A stretch of DNA of 64,000 bases from Synaphobranchus kaupii (taxonomy: Eukaryota > Chordata > Actinopteri > Anguilliformes > Synaphobranchidae), in the NCBI GenBank assembly GCA_029718625.1, contig JAINUF010000028.1:988328-1052327 (forward strand), in the 5' to 3' direction. The first letter of the stretch is position 1. Each line of letters starts with the position of its first letter. Both the position numbers and the translations under genes were made by a program. The notes under the pieces are model-generated. The model made no database searches. It had not been told where the DNA came from and was given only the letters and a program-made list of their open reading frames with translations. Below, one piece after another: positions 21,701 through 33,900 of the stretch.

Positions 21701-22013
21701 ACGGTGACATTCAAAATCACAAAATGTAATTTATACTTGCTGGCTTTGAGTGGTCTAGTGCTGTGTGTGGCTGGATTTGATTTTATTTCTACATTTTTTC
21801 TTTATTCAAAATCTTTTCTTTTCTTTTCATATTCTGACGTGTCTAACATAACATCCTAATATATTTATACGATTTAGCCCACACAGAACCACAATCTGTT
21901 CATTTATGCGAGTCCTCTTTCTGCCTAAATCATACATTTATATATTTATATGAACTTAAGAATTAAAAGGGCAGAGACTGTCTCTAGTGATAAGATGCTT
22001 TGAACCGTTGGTT
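18776..22013. other. intergenic region between copies B and C
   Basis: 5' flank of copy B (right of 18776) and 3' UTR side of copy C, with a conserved minus-strand AATAAA near 19905. It aligns with the A/B intergenic region but lacks the block of about 0.5 kb and the 188-bp retroposon seen there. The Tc1-ended foldback element (20355-21418) interrupts it. No convincing ORF. Confidence 0.5.
20355..21418. mobile_element. Tc1-ended foldback element with nested palindrome
   Basis: A 1064-bp element flanked by TA (20353-20354 and 21419-21420). The terminal inverted repeats of about 135 bp begin CAGTGCATCCGGAAAGTATT, a sequence widely shared by fish Tc1-like elements. Between them lies a second near-perfect palindrome (about 20492-21185, arms about 345 bp, centre near 20838) with no transposase. 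Copy B near 10708 has the empty site (ggacgTActtaatc), which shows a TA insertion. Confidence 0.92.
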
Positions 22014-22195
22014 TCAGTACCACGGTCCCCTGTCTTTATTCAAAACTGAAAGATGTTGAGTACTTGGCTGTTGTGTCCCAGTGCTAGTGTCCTCGGTTTG
22101 TGGCCTTCTCCTGTAGTACCACAGCAGTACTTTCAGCATCCCCAGGGTGGCCAACACTACAATCACCACCCTGACCACTGTCTCAGTGCTCCACC
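22014..22195 (-). CDS. copy C TM and short cytoplasmic tail exon
   Basis: A 182-nt terminal exon nearly identical to copy B ([10 protein letters not shown] in place of VVIVVVATLG). The flanking Arg and Lys are kept; the stop TGA is at 22016-22014. Confidence 0.85.
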
Positions 22196-25100
22196 CTGTG
22201 TGAGAGGGAACACATAAGGTTAGTGTGTCTGATGTAGTCTGTTCTCAGATTCAAGCTATCACAAAGAGCAACACCACTTTACATTTCAAATATGCTATAA
22301 TTGGACTGTCATATATGCAATCACTAGGCCACAGGAGTGACAGAAATATTAATGCTCAGTTGAACTCTGTATTGAACTCTGCTTCCTACCCATTGTGGGT
22401 TGAATTCAGATGTTTGTTTTAGCCTTAAATCAGCTCATAGAGGTGGTTGGAGGCTTTTACCATTCTCTTTCTCTTGGGGTTCAGTGATGGGCGTTGGCAG
22501 AGTGAGGTGCAGGTGGACCTGTGCTCTGAGCATGCTCTCTGTGAACACCACACAGGCCCAGTGCAGCTGGTCTTCACTGAGGCCCAACAGGGTGAGATTC
22601 AGTATCCTGTTTGGGTGTCCCTCTCTCAGGACTTCCTGCTTTACGAGCTCCCCCCTGCTCCCCCTCATCCACAGCCAGGCCAGAGTCACAGAGCCAATCA
22701 CCTGCGATATCTCACAGTTCAGCACTACTGACTGATTCCTGTATGGACCACCAGGGGGCACTGTTGAGACTGAGAGAGAGAGAGAAATGAATTTTGATGC
22801 AGATATCAGCCATTATTAGTAATAAAGTGCCTGTGTGCCTCATGACCTTGGATCAGCTAAATGTCTGTTGCTTACCGTTTGCCCATGGCTGTAGACTATT
22901 ACATTCAGTTGTAAAATAACACACACTTTGTTAGCACCCAATTGTTTTTTATATTATTCCATAATAAAACAAAGTATTAATTATCTTTGACTGAGCACTG
23001 GGAAAATAAGAAGTGCATGTGTACATTGGATTACCCTACTTGTTCTCTGTTTCATTCAGCTACATGACACAGAATATTGTGAAAACTTCTCAATAAACAA
23101 CACTTTCTACTATACTGTTATCTCAACAAAAAACGCTTTCAATGTCCAAAAATGCCGAGTTACTCAAATCCCTGTAATAAAACTAGCAAAATCTAGGCCC
23201 GCAAGATAACAAGCTCTATTTCAACAAAATGCTAATCAATGTTTCCTAAATCATTTTATGTAACTTGGCCCTGTGTTTTTTCATCTTACGATCTGCAGAG
23301 AATAATATAACTGTCATTCCAATTTGATCACTTTAAATTGTCTAAGCTTATACTAAACTTGTACTGCAAACTTACCCTGAATAGTTACCAGAGTTATCGA
23401 GGCCATCAGAAAATCTTTAGAATAACAGGTGTAACTTCCACAGTCTCCAAACTTCACTGGTGAGATTCTCAGGGGAAAATGATTTCCATCATAGACCTCA
23501 GATGAGAATCTCTCTCTATCTATCTCCATGGAAATCAAACCAGTCTCTTGTTTATCAGCTGAGGTCACAAGGATAGCATCTGGGCTTAGCAGTGGAACCC
23601 TGAACCAAGAAGCTTCACTGTATGAGGGCAGTGAATTACAGATTAGCACCACCTCACTGCTGTTGAAACTTCCTCTGTACAGAGTGTGTTGTGTGCGAAA
23701 TGTACCTGAGGAACAAAGTTGTGGTTAGAATGATGTTCTGCACAGTGCGATACACGTATGCTGCTGCTACAGGTAGTGAGCAACACATGGAGAAAAACTA
23801 TCAATGTGAAAGTCAATCAGCTCACAGTGAGTTTGTGGAAGAGGAAAACTCAGACCTCATTACAGTATAGCCCATGAAGAATAACACAGGCCATATGTTG
23901 AAGCAGGAGTGAACAAGTCATACATCATTGTGGTCGTCCTCTGGACAACCAAGCAGGTGAAACTGGCAGCTCAGCTCAGTTTTTGGCAGCCCAGTTATAT
24001 ACCGGTATACCGGAAAATATTGTGTATATGTGTACCATTTGTATAGAAAAAATATATAATATATATAATAGAGTATATTTTGTAAACTTACTACATAACT
24101 ACCTGCCCATTCACCTGTTTCTATTTACAAACTGAAGGTCAACCGAAAAAATATAGTAATCTCAGTAAGATTATATTTGTAATCCATGTTTATCCTGGAC
24201 CAAGAGAATTTACCGGGAGCACCTGGACTTAGTCCAGGACAGAAAAAATAGTAGTTTTTAAAAATGTGCTAAACCTTAAACAGTCCTAATTGTGAAACAA
24301 GGTTAAACTGCCACTAGTAGTCTACTTCTGACAAGCCTTTTAAAATATGGAGGCTCAAGATTTCCTACTTAATATGCAAATAAACATCTACTAGACTGGA
24401 GTCTTAAAATGACTACGGCCGTATTATATGCTGAGTTTACACCAAAAGCGTTTTGACGTGGAGTGTTGCAGATATGCGCCGCTGGAACTGAAAAGGAAAG
24501 CGAAGTTTGTAAGGTGGGCGTTCCCTCTTGGTGTCAGTCAGGTTCGGAGGAGATTCACTTCAGATTTCTTTTGCTTTATGTAGCTACAGCATAGTTAGTT
24601 AGCAAGCTGGGTAAAAAGGTGCGCGGGTCTGCCGTTCTTAAATCCGGGGTTACTGGGGCTGTGTCCGAATCAGAGCCCTATCTACTGCGCCCTGTCTCCT
24701 GTGTACAGTGCACTGGCAGAAGTGTACTGTTTAATGTGCACTGTTAAGCAGTCCGTGAAAAATATCCGCCGTACTAGTTTCCAACCGCACTGTGGAAGTG
24801 TCGTAAGCAGGTCATAAGACGTCCCACCAGTGTTGCCATGTCTGCGGTTTTACAGCTAAATTGGGATACTTTCAAAGTGCAGTCACAGGTAAAAATTAAA
24901 AGTCGCAAAGCACGCACTTATTTTAAGTAAAAACATGATGATTTCTATTTAAAATACGTTGGTTTCGGTTAAAAATAGCCTATAAATTGGCTAGTTTTGA
25001 GTCGCCATTTGGCTGGAATGTCTTACAAGACATGGCAACCCTGCGCCCCACTCTTGCGCTGCCATGTCACGTGTTGTTTTTGTTGTATTTGAAGGAAAAC

Positions 25101-28100
25101 GCCAGTGAAGCTGCGCCTCATTTTTTTTAAATGAAGCTTCACGTCATATTCATGTGACCAAAATGTTCGTGTACTTCTTGAAAAGTGTGCTCCCGAATGT
25201 ACTCAGCGAAACCCCGGAAGTAAGTGTGTCATCCGGGTGTTTGAAGTATACTGCAATTTGAAAAAAATTTGCGTACTCTACGACTTTATCGCCCTATCTG
25301 CTCACCAAGGCTACTCAACAGTGTGGAAGAGTGCTGATTCTGACACGGCCTGGGATTTATCTTTAGTCTTAATATATTAAGTTCTTCAACGTCACAGTTT
25401 TGCTCATGAAAAAAGAGCTTAAAGGTCAGGATTCTTTTATAAATGGTCCAGTGAAAACTATATGCATAGTAACGTACAAACAAGTCATACATCATTGTGG
25501 TCCTCTGGACAACCAAGCAGGTTGGCGGCTCAGCTCATTAAAAAATTGCTCATTAAAAAATGTTTAAAGATCAGGATTCTTTTATAAATGCTCCAGGGAA
25601 AACCATCGTATATATATGAATCGTAACGTACCCAAGTTGACGTGAAGTGTTTTGGGAACGCTGAAAATAAGTGCTCCGTTCCATCGGAGTGTACAGCTAT
25701 ACTCTCCTGCACTGTGTCGGTCAGTACTGTGGATGGTGATGTGGGCAGTTTGGTTAATGATCAGCGTTGGGTTAGCAGTGGGTTCTCTGTCCCTTTCCCA
25801 GTCCAGTGTAGCTGAATCTGGAAGGCGGGATACCTCGCAGCTCATGGTCACATCAGGTCCTTCCTGGACTCTGGCCGAGCGAAGTGGTTGCACTGTAGGA
25901 GCAAAGAGTAATTGATTTAGAGAAACTTGTAGATCTTTATGTCATATCATTGTGTAGCTACATCTCAACATCAGTCATCAACTTTAAAGACATATACATT
26001 CCTCCAGGTGTTGGGAATTCTACAGAGGAGAAAAGAATGCTCCACACACTAAAAGATGTCTTACATTCATTTGCCTTTGCGATTATTTTTATTTGAGGAC
26101 AAGATCACAAACATTTCAGCGTTTGAGCTTTCTTAATTATAAGTCAATTCTGGAGAGAAAACATAAATGTAATGTAAATTTTTCTCCATATTTTTGTTTT
26201 GTGCAGTGTACTGTTAAGACAACTTGGGGGTATTCACAAAAAGAGGATCATAAAGTTATCCAGTTAACTGAGAGAATGATTAGGCTGTATCAGCACATTA
26301 GTGAGATTAGTGTATCATCACATTAGTGAGATTAGTGTATCATCACATTAGTGAGATTAGTGTATCAGCACATTAGTGAGATTAGTGTATCATCACATTA
26401 GTGAGATTTCAGTCCAGGAAAATGCACTACAATCTGATTTAGATGTGTGATTTATTCATAGACAGTGTTAGCTGCGCTATCAAAACAAGGGAAACATGAG
26501 CCACCACTTCGTATTATTCTCACTTACCTTCCTGGTACAATTACTTATTCTTCAGCTTTACATAAAAGTGAAATCTAAATTCAGATTAAATATCTTTTGT
26601 GAAAGTAAAATACAATATATATCTCAGCTTTGCATTATGATCTTTTTATTATACACTGTATAGTATAAAGAAAGATATGTTCTAATGTACAGTGAAATAA
26701 TTTCCAAACTACATAAAAGAGTAAATTTACCTTTTACAGCGAACACTTCAACCTGGGCCAAGTTTACTTTCTCTGGTTTAGTTTGAATAAAAGTAAAAAC
26801 CCCTGCATTTGTAAAATCGGGCAGCAGAGAAATGTCGTACTTCCTAACACTTAAAGAGAACACCTCCTTCATATTAAAGACATGGTTTCCATTGGACTGT
26901 ATAGTTATTATCCGAGTGTTTATGTAGCTCCCATCATGTGATGTCCACTCCCAGATGAATTCTGTCCCATTGGTGTCAGCAGGGGCTTGTAGAGAGATGC
27001 TCTCTCTCTGCCCAGAAAGGATGTATTTGTACTGCACCAACACTGCAGAAAGAGAAATATACAAAATGCAAAGATCCAGTTGAACACAAGGCATGATAAT
27101 ATTACATTTCCATAGGGAGGCAAATATTAGTTAGTTCTAACGTTAAACCAAGATGGTTAAACCCAAGTCAGTCTGGAGGCTGGTGCAGATTTATAAACAG
27201 ATAAAAATGTAATCCCCACAGCTCTAATGAATATCTAAGCTATTTTATACTGGGATGGACAAGTGTTGCTTGTACCAGCTGTAGTCATGGTTTTATACCC
27301 AAGATCTGCATGATTACTTTTTATCTGTCCTCAATGTGGTTGTAGAATATTACAACATTTTCTCTTTCAAGTGAAACTTCCTGTAATGGAATGCTGCTGG
27401 CAAACATAAATATCTTGAGATTAGAACTGTTTGCAGTACTTTTAATCAGAAATGAACATTTTTAGCTTCTGTTAATGTTTTTGTATTATGAAGTTCAAAC
27501 ACATACACAAATGTGGGTAGTGTATGGACTAATGGTAAATCTATATTGACGATAAACTTACTGTGCAAAACAACTTTAGCATATTTGCATATCACTGCAT
27601 GTATACGGATTGCTTTAATAACAATTTTAATTAATTAATTCATAATTTTATAATAGAATTTAATATTTAAAAAGTCTGAGTAACTGCCTGGCATTGGCAT
27701 ATAAAACCATGTCATTGTTAAATGCAATATGAAAATATTAAATTTTTGCCTCTTGATTACATTACATTACAGGCATTTAGCAGACGCTCTTATCCAGAGC
27801 GACTTACAACTTTTTTTTTTAGCATTTCTTTTACATATATTATCCAATTATACAGCTGGCTATATACTGAAGCAATTCAGGTTAAGTACCTTGCTCAAGG
27901 GTACAACGGCAGTGTCCTACCTGGGAATCGAACCTGCAACCTTTCAGTTACAAGGCTAGTTCCTTAACCATTATACTACACTGCCGCCCCGATAATAATT
28001 CATACTTAGAGAAAATAAACTCACAATGATAATTCATTATAATAGTAGCAATCTATGTAACGCTCCTTAACTAATAATGTTCATTTTTTTATGTAAATGG

Positions 28101-28358
28101 ATTACATTTTAATACTTTATATATTTTGGGTTTCTTTCCCATGTGTTACCACATATTTTAGTCTTCAATAGTTAAATAAAGTAATAATTTCTCCATTCCA
28201 ATATTGTTCTGTCATCAATCATTTGCTTAAAATTTCTGTGAGATTTATATAAATACATAAATGTATGATTAAGGCAGAAAGAGGGACTCACCCTCAGATG
28301 AAAGTCTGGCACAGAATCCTGATATCCACACCAGGGTCCACCACAGTACCATCCACAT
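22014..28358 (-). CDS. Ig-superfamily receptor gene, copy C (short tail, charged TM)
   Basis: Complete gene. Exons: SP 28358-28292, D1 27042-26731, D2 25892-25632, D3 23705-23376, D4 22760-22461, TM plus tail 22195-22014. The sum is 1452 nt, 483 residues and a stop, in frame. Features follow copy B: cysteine-less D1, three canonical Ig domains, and a TM with Arg and Lys plus a short tail, consistent with an adaptor-coupled activating receptor (inferred). It is a mosaic. The 5' part (SP to D1, including a SINE) matches copy A, the D3-D2 intron matches copy D, and the TM exon and 3' flank match copy B. Confidence 0.87.
22461..22760 (-). CDS. copy C Ig domain D4 exon
   Basis: A 300-nt phase 1-1 exon, one codon shorter than in the other copies near its 3' end. 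NQSVVLNC and HWAC are kept. Confidence 0.86.
22748..22761 (+). promoter_or_regulatory. CTCF-like motif in D4 exon, copy C
   Basis: CCACCAGGGGGCAC at the D4 acceptor, as in the other three copies. Confidence 0.45.
23376..23705 (-). CDS. copy C Ig domain D3 exon
   Basis: A 330-nt phase 1-1 exon with VVLICNS, ASWFR and DCGSYTCY. Confidence 0.86.
25632..25892 (-). CDS. copy C Ig domain D2 exon
   Basis: A 261-nt phase 1-1 exon with VTMSCEV, LDWERD, NQT and GEYSCTL. Confidence 0.87.
26287..26410. repeat. 25-bp tandem repeat, 5 units
   Basis: 'cacattagtgagattagtgt' repeats in the D2-D1 intron of copy C. Copies A and B have a single unit at the matching place. Confidence 0.9.
26731..27042 (-). CDS. 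copy C Ig-like domain D1 exon (no canonical cysteines)
   Basis: A 312-nt phase 1-1 exon. FIWEW and NAGVFTF are present; both disulfide cysteines are absent. Confidence 0.83.
27758..27990 (-). mobile_element. tRNA-derived SINE in intron 1 of copy C
   Basis: The same 233-bp SINE at the same intronic site as 7801-8033 in copy A, nearly identical. It was inherited by duplication or conversion, not by a separate insertion. Confidence 0.85.
28292..28358 (-). CDS. copy C signal-peptide exon
   Basis: ATG at 28358-28356. It starts MWMVLWW where copies A and B have MGMVLWW; donor GTGAGT, phase 1. Confidence 0.85.
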
Positions 28359-30861
28359 GGCTTATGCCCTACTCAGCACTGGATACTGATGTCTAACCTT
28401 TTTACAAGGTATACTTCATGGGAAATTACTAAAAGAGGAAGTACCACCTATTTTGGTGAAACTGTATTCTGTAACAGTTTGCAGAAGCTTCTTGGAAGTT
28501 TTGTTAATATCTTGTTGTGCAATCTGAGCGCCTATGGCTCTGTTCTTGACTGTGCTCAGTGTTGTGATATCTGTCTCTTGAAGCACAAATAACTGCCATT
28601 TAACATGTTTACTTCAGGTTATAGGATAATGTTGTTTTTTTTGTTCACGGACGTGATATTTTAATATTATTGGGAGTGAAGTGTTCTATCTATAAATTAT
28701 ATAAAAAAGACTTTAATCCCTTCTGGTTCACAAATTGTTTTAAATCTACATGTCTGCTTGTTTTTCACAAACAGCCAGATGGACTCCTCTGAACCAGAGT
28801 TCTATGTATCTGAGGAAAATCTAAAGGCAGTCACTGAGTTTCAATGCGTTGGAGTCATGACTGAGTATCAACTCTCCTTTAAAAAATGGGTAAAAAAAGG
28901 TGGTCAATAGATTCAAATTTAACCAGCCAAATTATATATCTCTTAGGAACTGTTTGACCACTGAAGCCTCAGTCAAAACTTTAGATGAACGCAATAATCC
29001 TCTATCATCTGACGACATACTGCTTGACAAGCTACGTACAAGCAAGCAAAACCACATTGAAATCCATTGCGTCTGTGTACATACAAGCCCTGAATCAGGG
29101 CAACTAAGACCAAATTAATGGTCTGAGGACCGAAACGTCTGTGTTGCACTTTTGTGTTTTGCACTTTTTTTTAATTGTCCAATATAAATATACATTGCTA
29201 TTGCATCTCGGCCTCTGGAATCTGTTTTTCCATGTTTTGGAGTGCGAGTACCTTTGCTGTTTTTTACAAACAAGCCCTTACGGTCCTGGACAGAAAGCCA
29301 AATAGCCATCACCACTGCTATGTCCTACGAACGCACAACTTGCTGAGCTGGGAAAACACCGTAAAACAGTGCAGATGTTTGTCTTCTTTATAAAACTCTA
29401 AATGGCCCCGCCCTTTCAGCACCTAAGTTAAGCAGAAATCTACAAACAGCTCAAGCAGGTCTGCAGTAAGGCTGCATAGTTACAGGAAGGAAACGTGTTT
29501 TTAGCAACTCAGTATCAACCACACACACCTGGACCACACTGCCACGAGACATACATACAAACTTACACAACATATCGCTTCTTTGCCATTTCACTTAGGC
29601 CGTGACTAAAGGACAACCAACAATGCACACAGTGTTTAGACCAATACCCTGCATACTTTAGTGTCTCCTGTTTATTTTGTAGTTGTTTTGTTTATTTGTT
29701 TGATCATGATGTCTCATGTTGATTGCAGCAGTGTCCTGTCACTCATCACTATTGGGTTAAAATGTATTTGTATTAAGTCTGTTTCCCAAGTTCTTAGTCC
29801 TTTGGGAGTTGTTGGGGCTCCTCGAGCATGTTATTGTTCAGTCACACTGTTAGTGTCAGTCAGCAGAGAACTCAGGATCCCTATCAAACGTTATTTTGAC
29901 ATCCCTCCTCGCATCTCAAATAGAAGGCGCTATATAACTGTGTTTAGTTGCTGAGTAATTGTGAACTGAGGAATGTCATTGTGAAGTTTTCACCCAAGCA
30001 GGATGGTTTGCTTTGATATGTCTTTAATGTTGGGATATTGCCATTTGCAGTGCACTTCTCACAGAAAAGTGTAACTGACTGAAATGGACATGATGGAATT
30101 ATCAGGGCAAAGGGGCGGTGCTAATTGTCCTTGTCATGTAAAGGAACAGAAAAACAAATAGAAAATCATGAAAACCTGTTTTATTTTGACAGTGCTTTTT
30201 GTAGAGTGTATGCCCAGCTATTTCCTACTTAGAGAAAATAAACTCACAAAAGCATCAAGAATAAACAGGTAAAAACAAGCAGGTATTATAAATATACCAA
30301 ACATTAAACAGTCAGAGAAAGAACACAAAAATACATGACTTTAAAGCATGAAGCTAAAATAAAACGATGTGTTTTTAATGCCATTTTTCAGGAGCTGCAG
30401 GTGTAATAATATACAGCCATTTAGATTTAGGTAAATAACAGTATAATCAGAGAATCACATTGAGAAGGAAGACAGACACAGGTTGTTTTAGGTCGCTCAT
30501 AAATACTTTAGATGTATCAACACACATCAAACCACATATTACACACTTCCTGCTGTTCAGTCTGATGCCATTTTGCTAAGGAAGTGGGCAGGGCCAGATT
30601 GTTACGTCTGTTATACATTTAACAAGCACTGATAATGGTTCTTTACAATGGAAATATCTTGCAAAATCTACATGTTTACTCACCTATTAATTACCTGAAA
30701 TCTTCCTTTAGCAAAACATATTGCAACAGTGGCATATTTGCATATTAACACAAACAATTATGAACTTAATTTTCTTCTTCCATCTCTAATGGAATTGCAC
30801 TGCAGAGGCATGTAATGTGAACTTTTAGTTTGGTTTATCCATTCGATTGCAGCATCTGAGT
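28359..30861. other. intergenic region: 5' flank of copy C, 3' UTR of copy D
   Basis: Matches the flank of copy A closely from 28359 to about 29660, including the SINE-like retroposon at 29092-29265. The part 30000-30310 matches the 3' UTR ends of copies B and C, with a minus-strand AATAAA near 30180 as the likely poly(A) signal of copy D. No convincing ORF. Confidence 0.5.
29092..29265 (+). mobile_element. SINE-like retroposon, copy C flank
   Basis: A 174-bp version of the insert at 9127-9314, with the flanking repeat 'acaagccct' on both sides. It differs by a short internal deletion after the T run. Confidence 0.6.
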
Positions 30862-30912
30862 CTACGTTGTACAGATGCTCGCATAGACCACTGCAGAGTT
30901 TTCTTCTTGTTC
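30862..30912 (-). CDS. copy D tail exon T5 with ITIM and stop
   Basis: Acceptor tctgcag; 51 nt in phase 0 encode EQEENSAVVYASICTT and then TAG at 30864-30862. VVYASI fits [SIVL]xYxx[ILV]. The phase-0 entry matches the phase-0 exit of T4, which supports the splice model. Confidence 0.8.
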   Translation of the reverse strand, partial: EQEENSAVVYASICTT

Positions 30913-33900
30913 CTGCAGAAATATGACATATTCAAATTTATGAATTTAGACCATGGAAAAATAGCCGATAATGAAAAAGTAAAGATAAATTATTCGGCTT
31001 ACCAATATTTGTGAATTAAAAACTAGTTTGAGCGTTACTGGTATTCGTTTTAAACAAAGAAAGGTGGACCATCCCTATACGAAGTTTAATCATTTTTAAT
31101 TGGTTGTATGAATATGATAGCTACGCAACGCCGATACGTAAATTGACAGAAAAAATCTTACTGTATTATCCAGAGCACCTCAGGGAATATACTTACTGAG
31201 CGAGACTGGGTGTTAAACTGCCTCCGTTGTTGTGTGTGTCGGTCTGTAACACCAAACAATGATGAACGATCAAAAAGTAATGAAATAAAGAATGTTGAGT
31301 AGTTTCTCCTCACTGGATTTCTCTAGTACCAGTAGCAACACCTTCTACTACCACTCACATAACATACGTATAATTATATAAGTAATTATTACATGCACCA
31401 TCATAGTCCTTATACTAAAAACAACATGATGAATGATGTGATTGTTGCCTGTTACATTGTTAGTTGTGCATCTTTAATCTTATCCACGGTCAGGTAACGC
31501 TTTTTACACTTTTGAAGTTTGTTGTAAAACAAAAGCTTTAAACATAATGGCCAAATTCGACAATGAGGAATAATGTGGTGTCAAAGATTTAAAACTGTTT
31601 TATTATTTTTTAACAGCCTGGGAGCGACTGTATATGGCCGGTACCTTGCTCCATCTGGCCCTCTGGTTTTCGATATGAATATCTTCAGACAGAGCCCATA
31701 GAAAAGCCCATAGATCTAACTCCATATAAAAAAGCGAACGCTGTAACCTAGAGCCGTTTTCCGGGCGAACTGAATCGAGTTGAGTAATTCTGAAAGTTCT
31801 TCCCTATTCTGGCACTTGTCCTCCACAAATCTCAGCCGGCTAGGGCTAGGCTCAGCTCGGTTAATCTATACTTTTAGCGAGCTATGGCTATAACCGACAA
31901 TGTCGTCAACATAAACTAGTGACGTCTTCAATACGGCCCGCGGCCAGCGGCGTCAGTGCTGAGCACATATATTGCATTGTCAGAGCGAAGTCTGTGGCGT
32001 CCATGTTCATTTTTAACTAGTTTCATTCGATTCGCTGTTCTCAGACAGAGGAAGAACGCCTAAGAAAAGGACCTGCTCATCTCTTCTCACACAGTACAAT
32101 TTATTTCGTTTCATCAGTTCCTTTAATGATCTTTTTGCGGCTGTTCCTTGCCGCGATCTGCAACGGAAACTCTTCTAAAGTTCTAAAATTAAAGTTTTTA
32201 AAATGAGTCGTCAGCACGTTACAGACAATGAAAGCATTACCTGATCTTACTGATTAAAAAGTAAGGGATGTGAATATAGACTATTTATTCTTCGTGGCAG
32301 TGCACACTGAGGGGACACACGTGGCAGTGCATACCCTTTTAATGAGCAACTATGGTCGGAACGAAATTAAAGCCAGCATACACATCGGGTCCGCGGGAGT
32401 GGAGCTTTGCACCGCTTTCATAAAGTAATGTCGCACCATGATGCAATCACGGGATAAAACTCATGACCTGACCAGAGTAATATAACCATTTTATAATTAG
32501 GATAAAGCTGCAATCTTACCATGACTGGGGGTGCTGAGGGTCAATGCCAAGTATTGGAGCTCTTCACTTTCATTCTCCCCTATTGGGGTACCTGGGTTTC
32601 CTATTAGTAAAAAACAATGTTTAAAATCCATTATAATGCTGATAATGCACACCTTCCTTTATTTAACCTGTAAAGCAGTAAACACAAGAAGCTAATTAAC
32701 TTCTATTTAATCTGCTTCTATGTACACAGACACACACACACAGTATGTGGGTAATATACACACCATGTATATACCTTGTACACAGTCTATGGTATATACC
32801 CACATAGTTTCCACAGCTTGCCTTTTTGGGTGGAAACTGAACTGAGCTTATCCTTTCATTATAAAATACAAAAAATATATGTTTACATTACCTTTACTCA
32901 GATCTCTTTACTAACATTTGTCTTTTTTCAATACATTTTTTTTCTGTTTTTCTCAATTGGAATCAACAGATGTGCCCCTCAAGTTAGCACTATGCCCCCT
33001 AGCCTCTCCTGCCAGGCCCAGGTAAAGTCCACTGAATGACTTCGGCAAGGCAGAGACTTGAACCTGTGTGCGTCCCACTATTCTTCACTCCTCACCTCCT
33101 TTCCTCCACTCCTCTCCTCTGCTTGTCTCCTACCCGGAAGCATGCAAAACTGCCAGTATGTTTCAAGTACAAGTCACTGCGGTAATATGTAACAATAAAT
33201 ATGAAATCAGCAACATTAGATTAGGACACAAAGGTCTGTTTTCAGGGCACGGAGGAGAGGAGGTGGTATAGGAGGACAGGAGGATGCATTTTTCGAGTAT
33301 TGGGACACACTCCCTGTGACTACAGAATCCAACCAGTGCTCGTAAGGAGTGCCTAAACAGTAAAAGAGCAAGTCAAGTCTTTTTTGTGCATATCACCCTC
33401 TTGTGGACATAGTAGCAAACACATCCCTTAAAATAAATGTCTGCTCACTAAGTGACCTATTTTTATTGAATTCCCCCCTCCCCCTCCCCACAATTTTTTA
33501 CCTCCTTATTTGCCCACTACTCTGCTGCCTACATCCACACCAAGGGCACTTGTGGCATTTGGGCCATGTTGGAATCAGCGCACTTGCCTACTATTGAGTA
33601 TGTCAGTTGAGTATACTTTTTAAAAAAAAAGCTTTTACGTGTTCTTAATATCCGTGGATGATATACTTATTTCTGGGGTTTTGTTGATAATAGTATGGAG
33701 GATATTTTTAGCACACTGCTTGTCGCTAAACATGTATGTATTAAGCAGTGTACAGTATGCTATACAGTATGCAATGTTCAGTACACTACATTTATAGAAC
33801 ATTTTGCCGGTTGTGTGCTCTGCAGCCTCATATATGGTAAATGATATGAGCTAGACTTCAACCTGCATTTATATGGCACAAGCTCCGGAAAACTGGGCAT

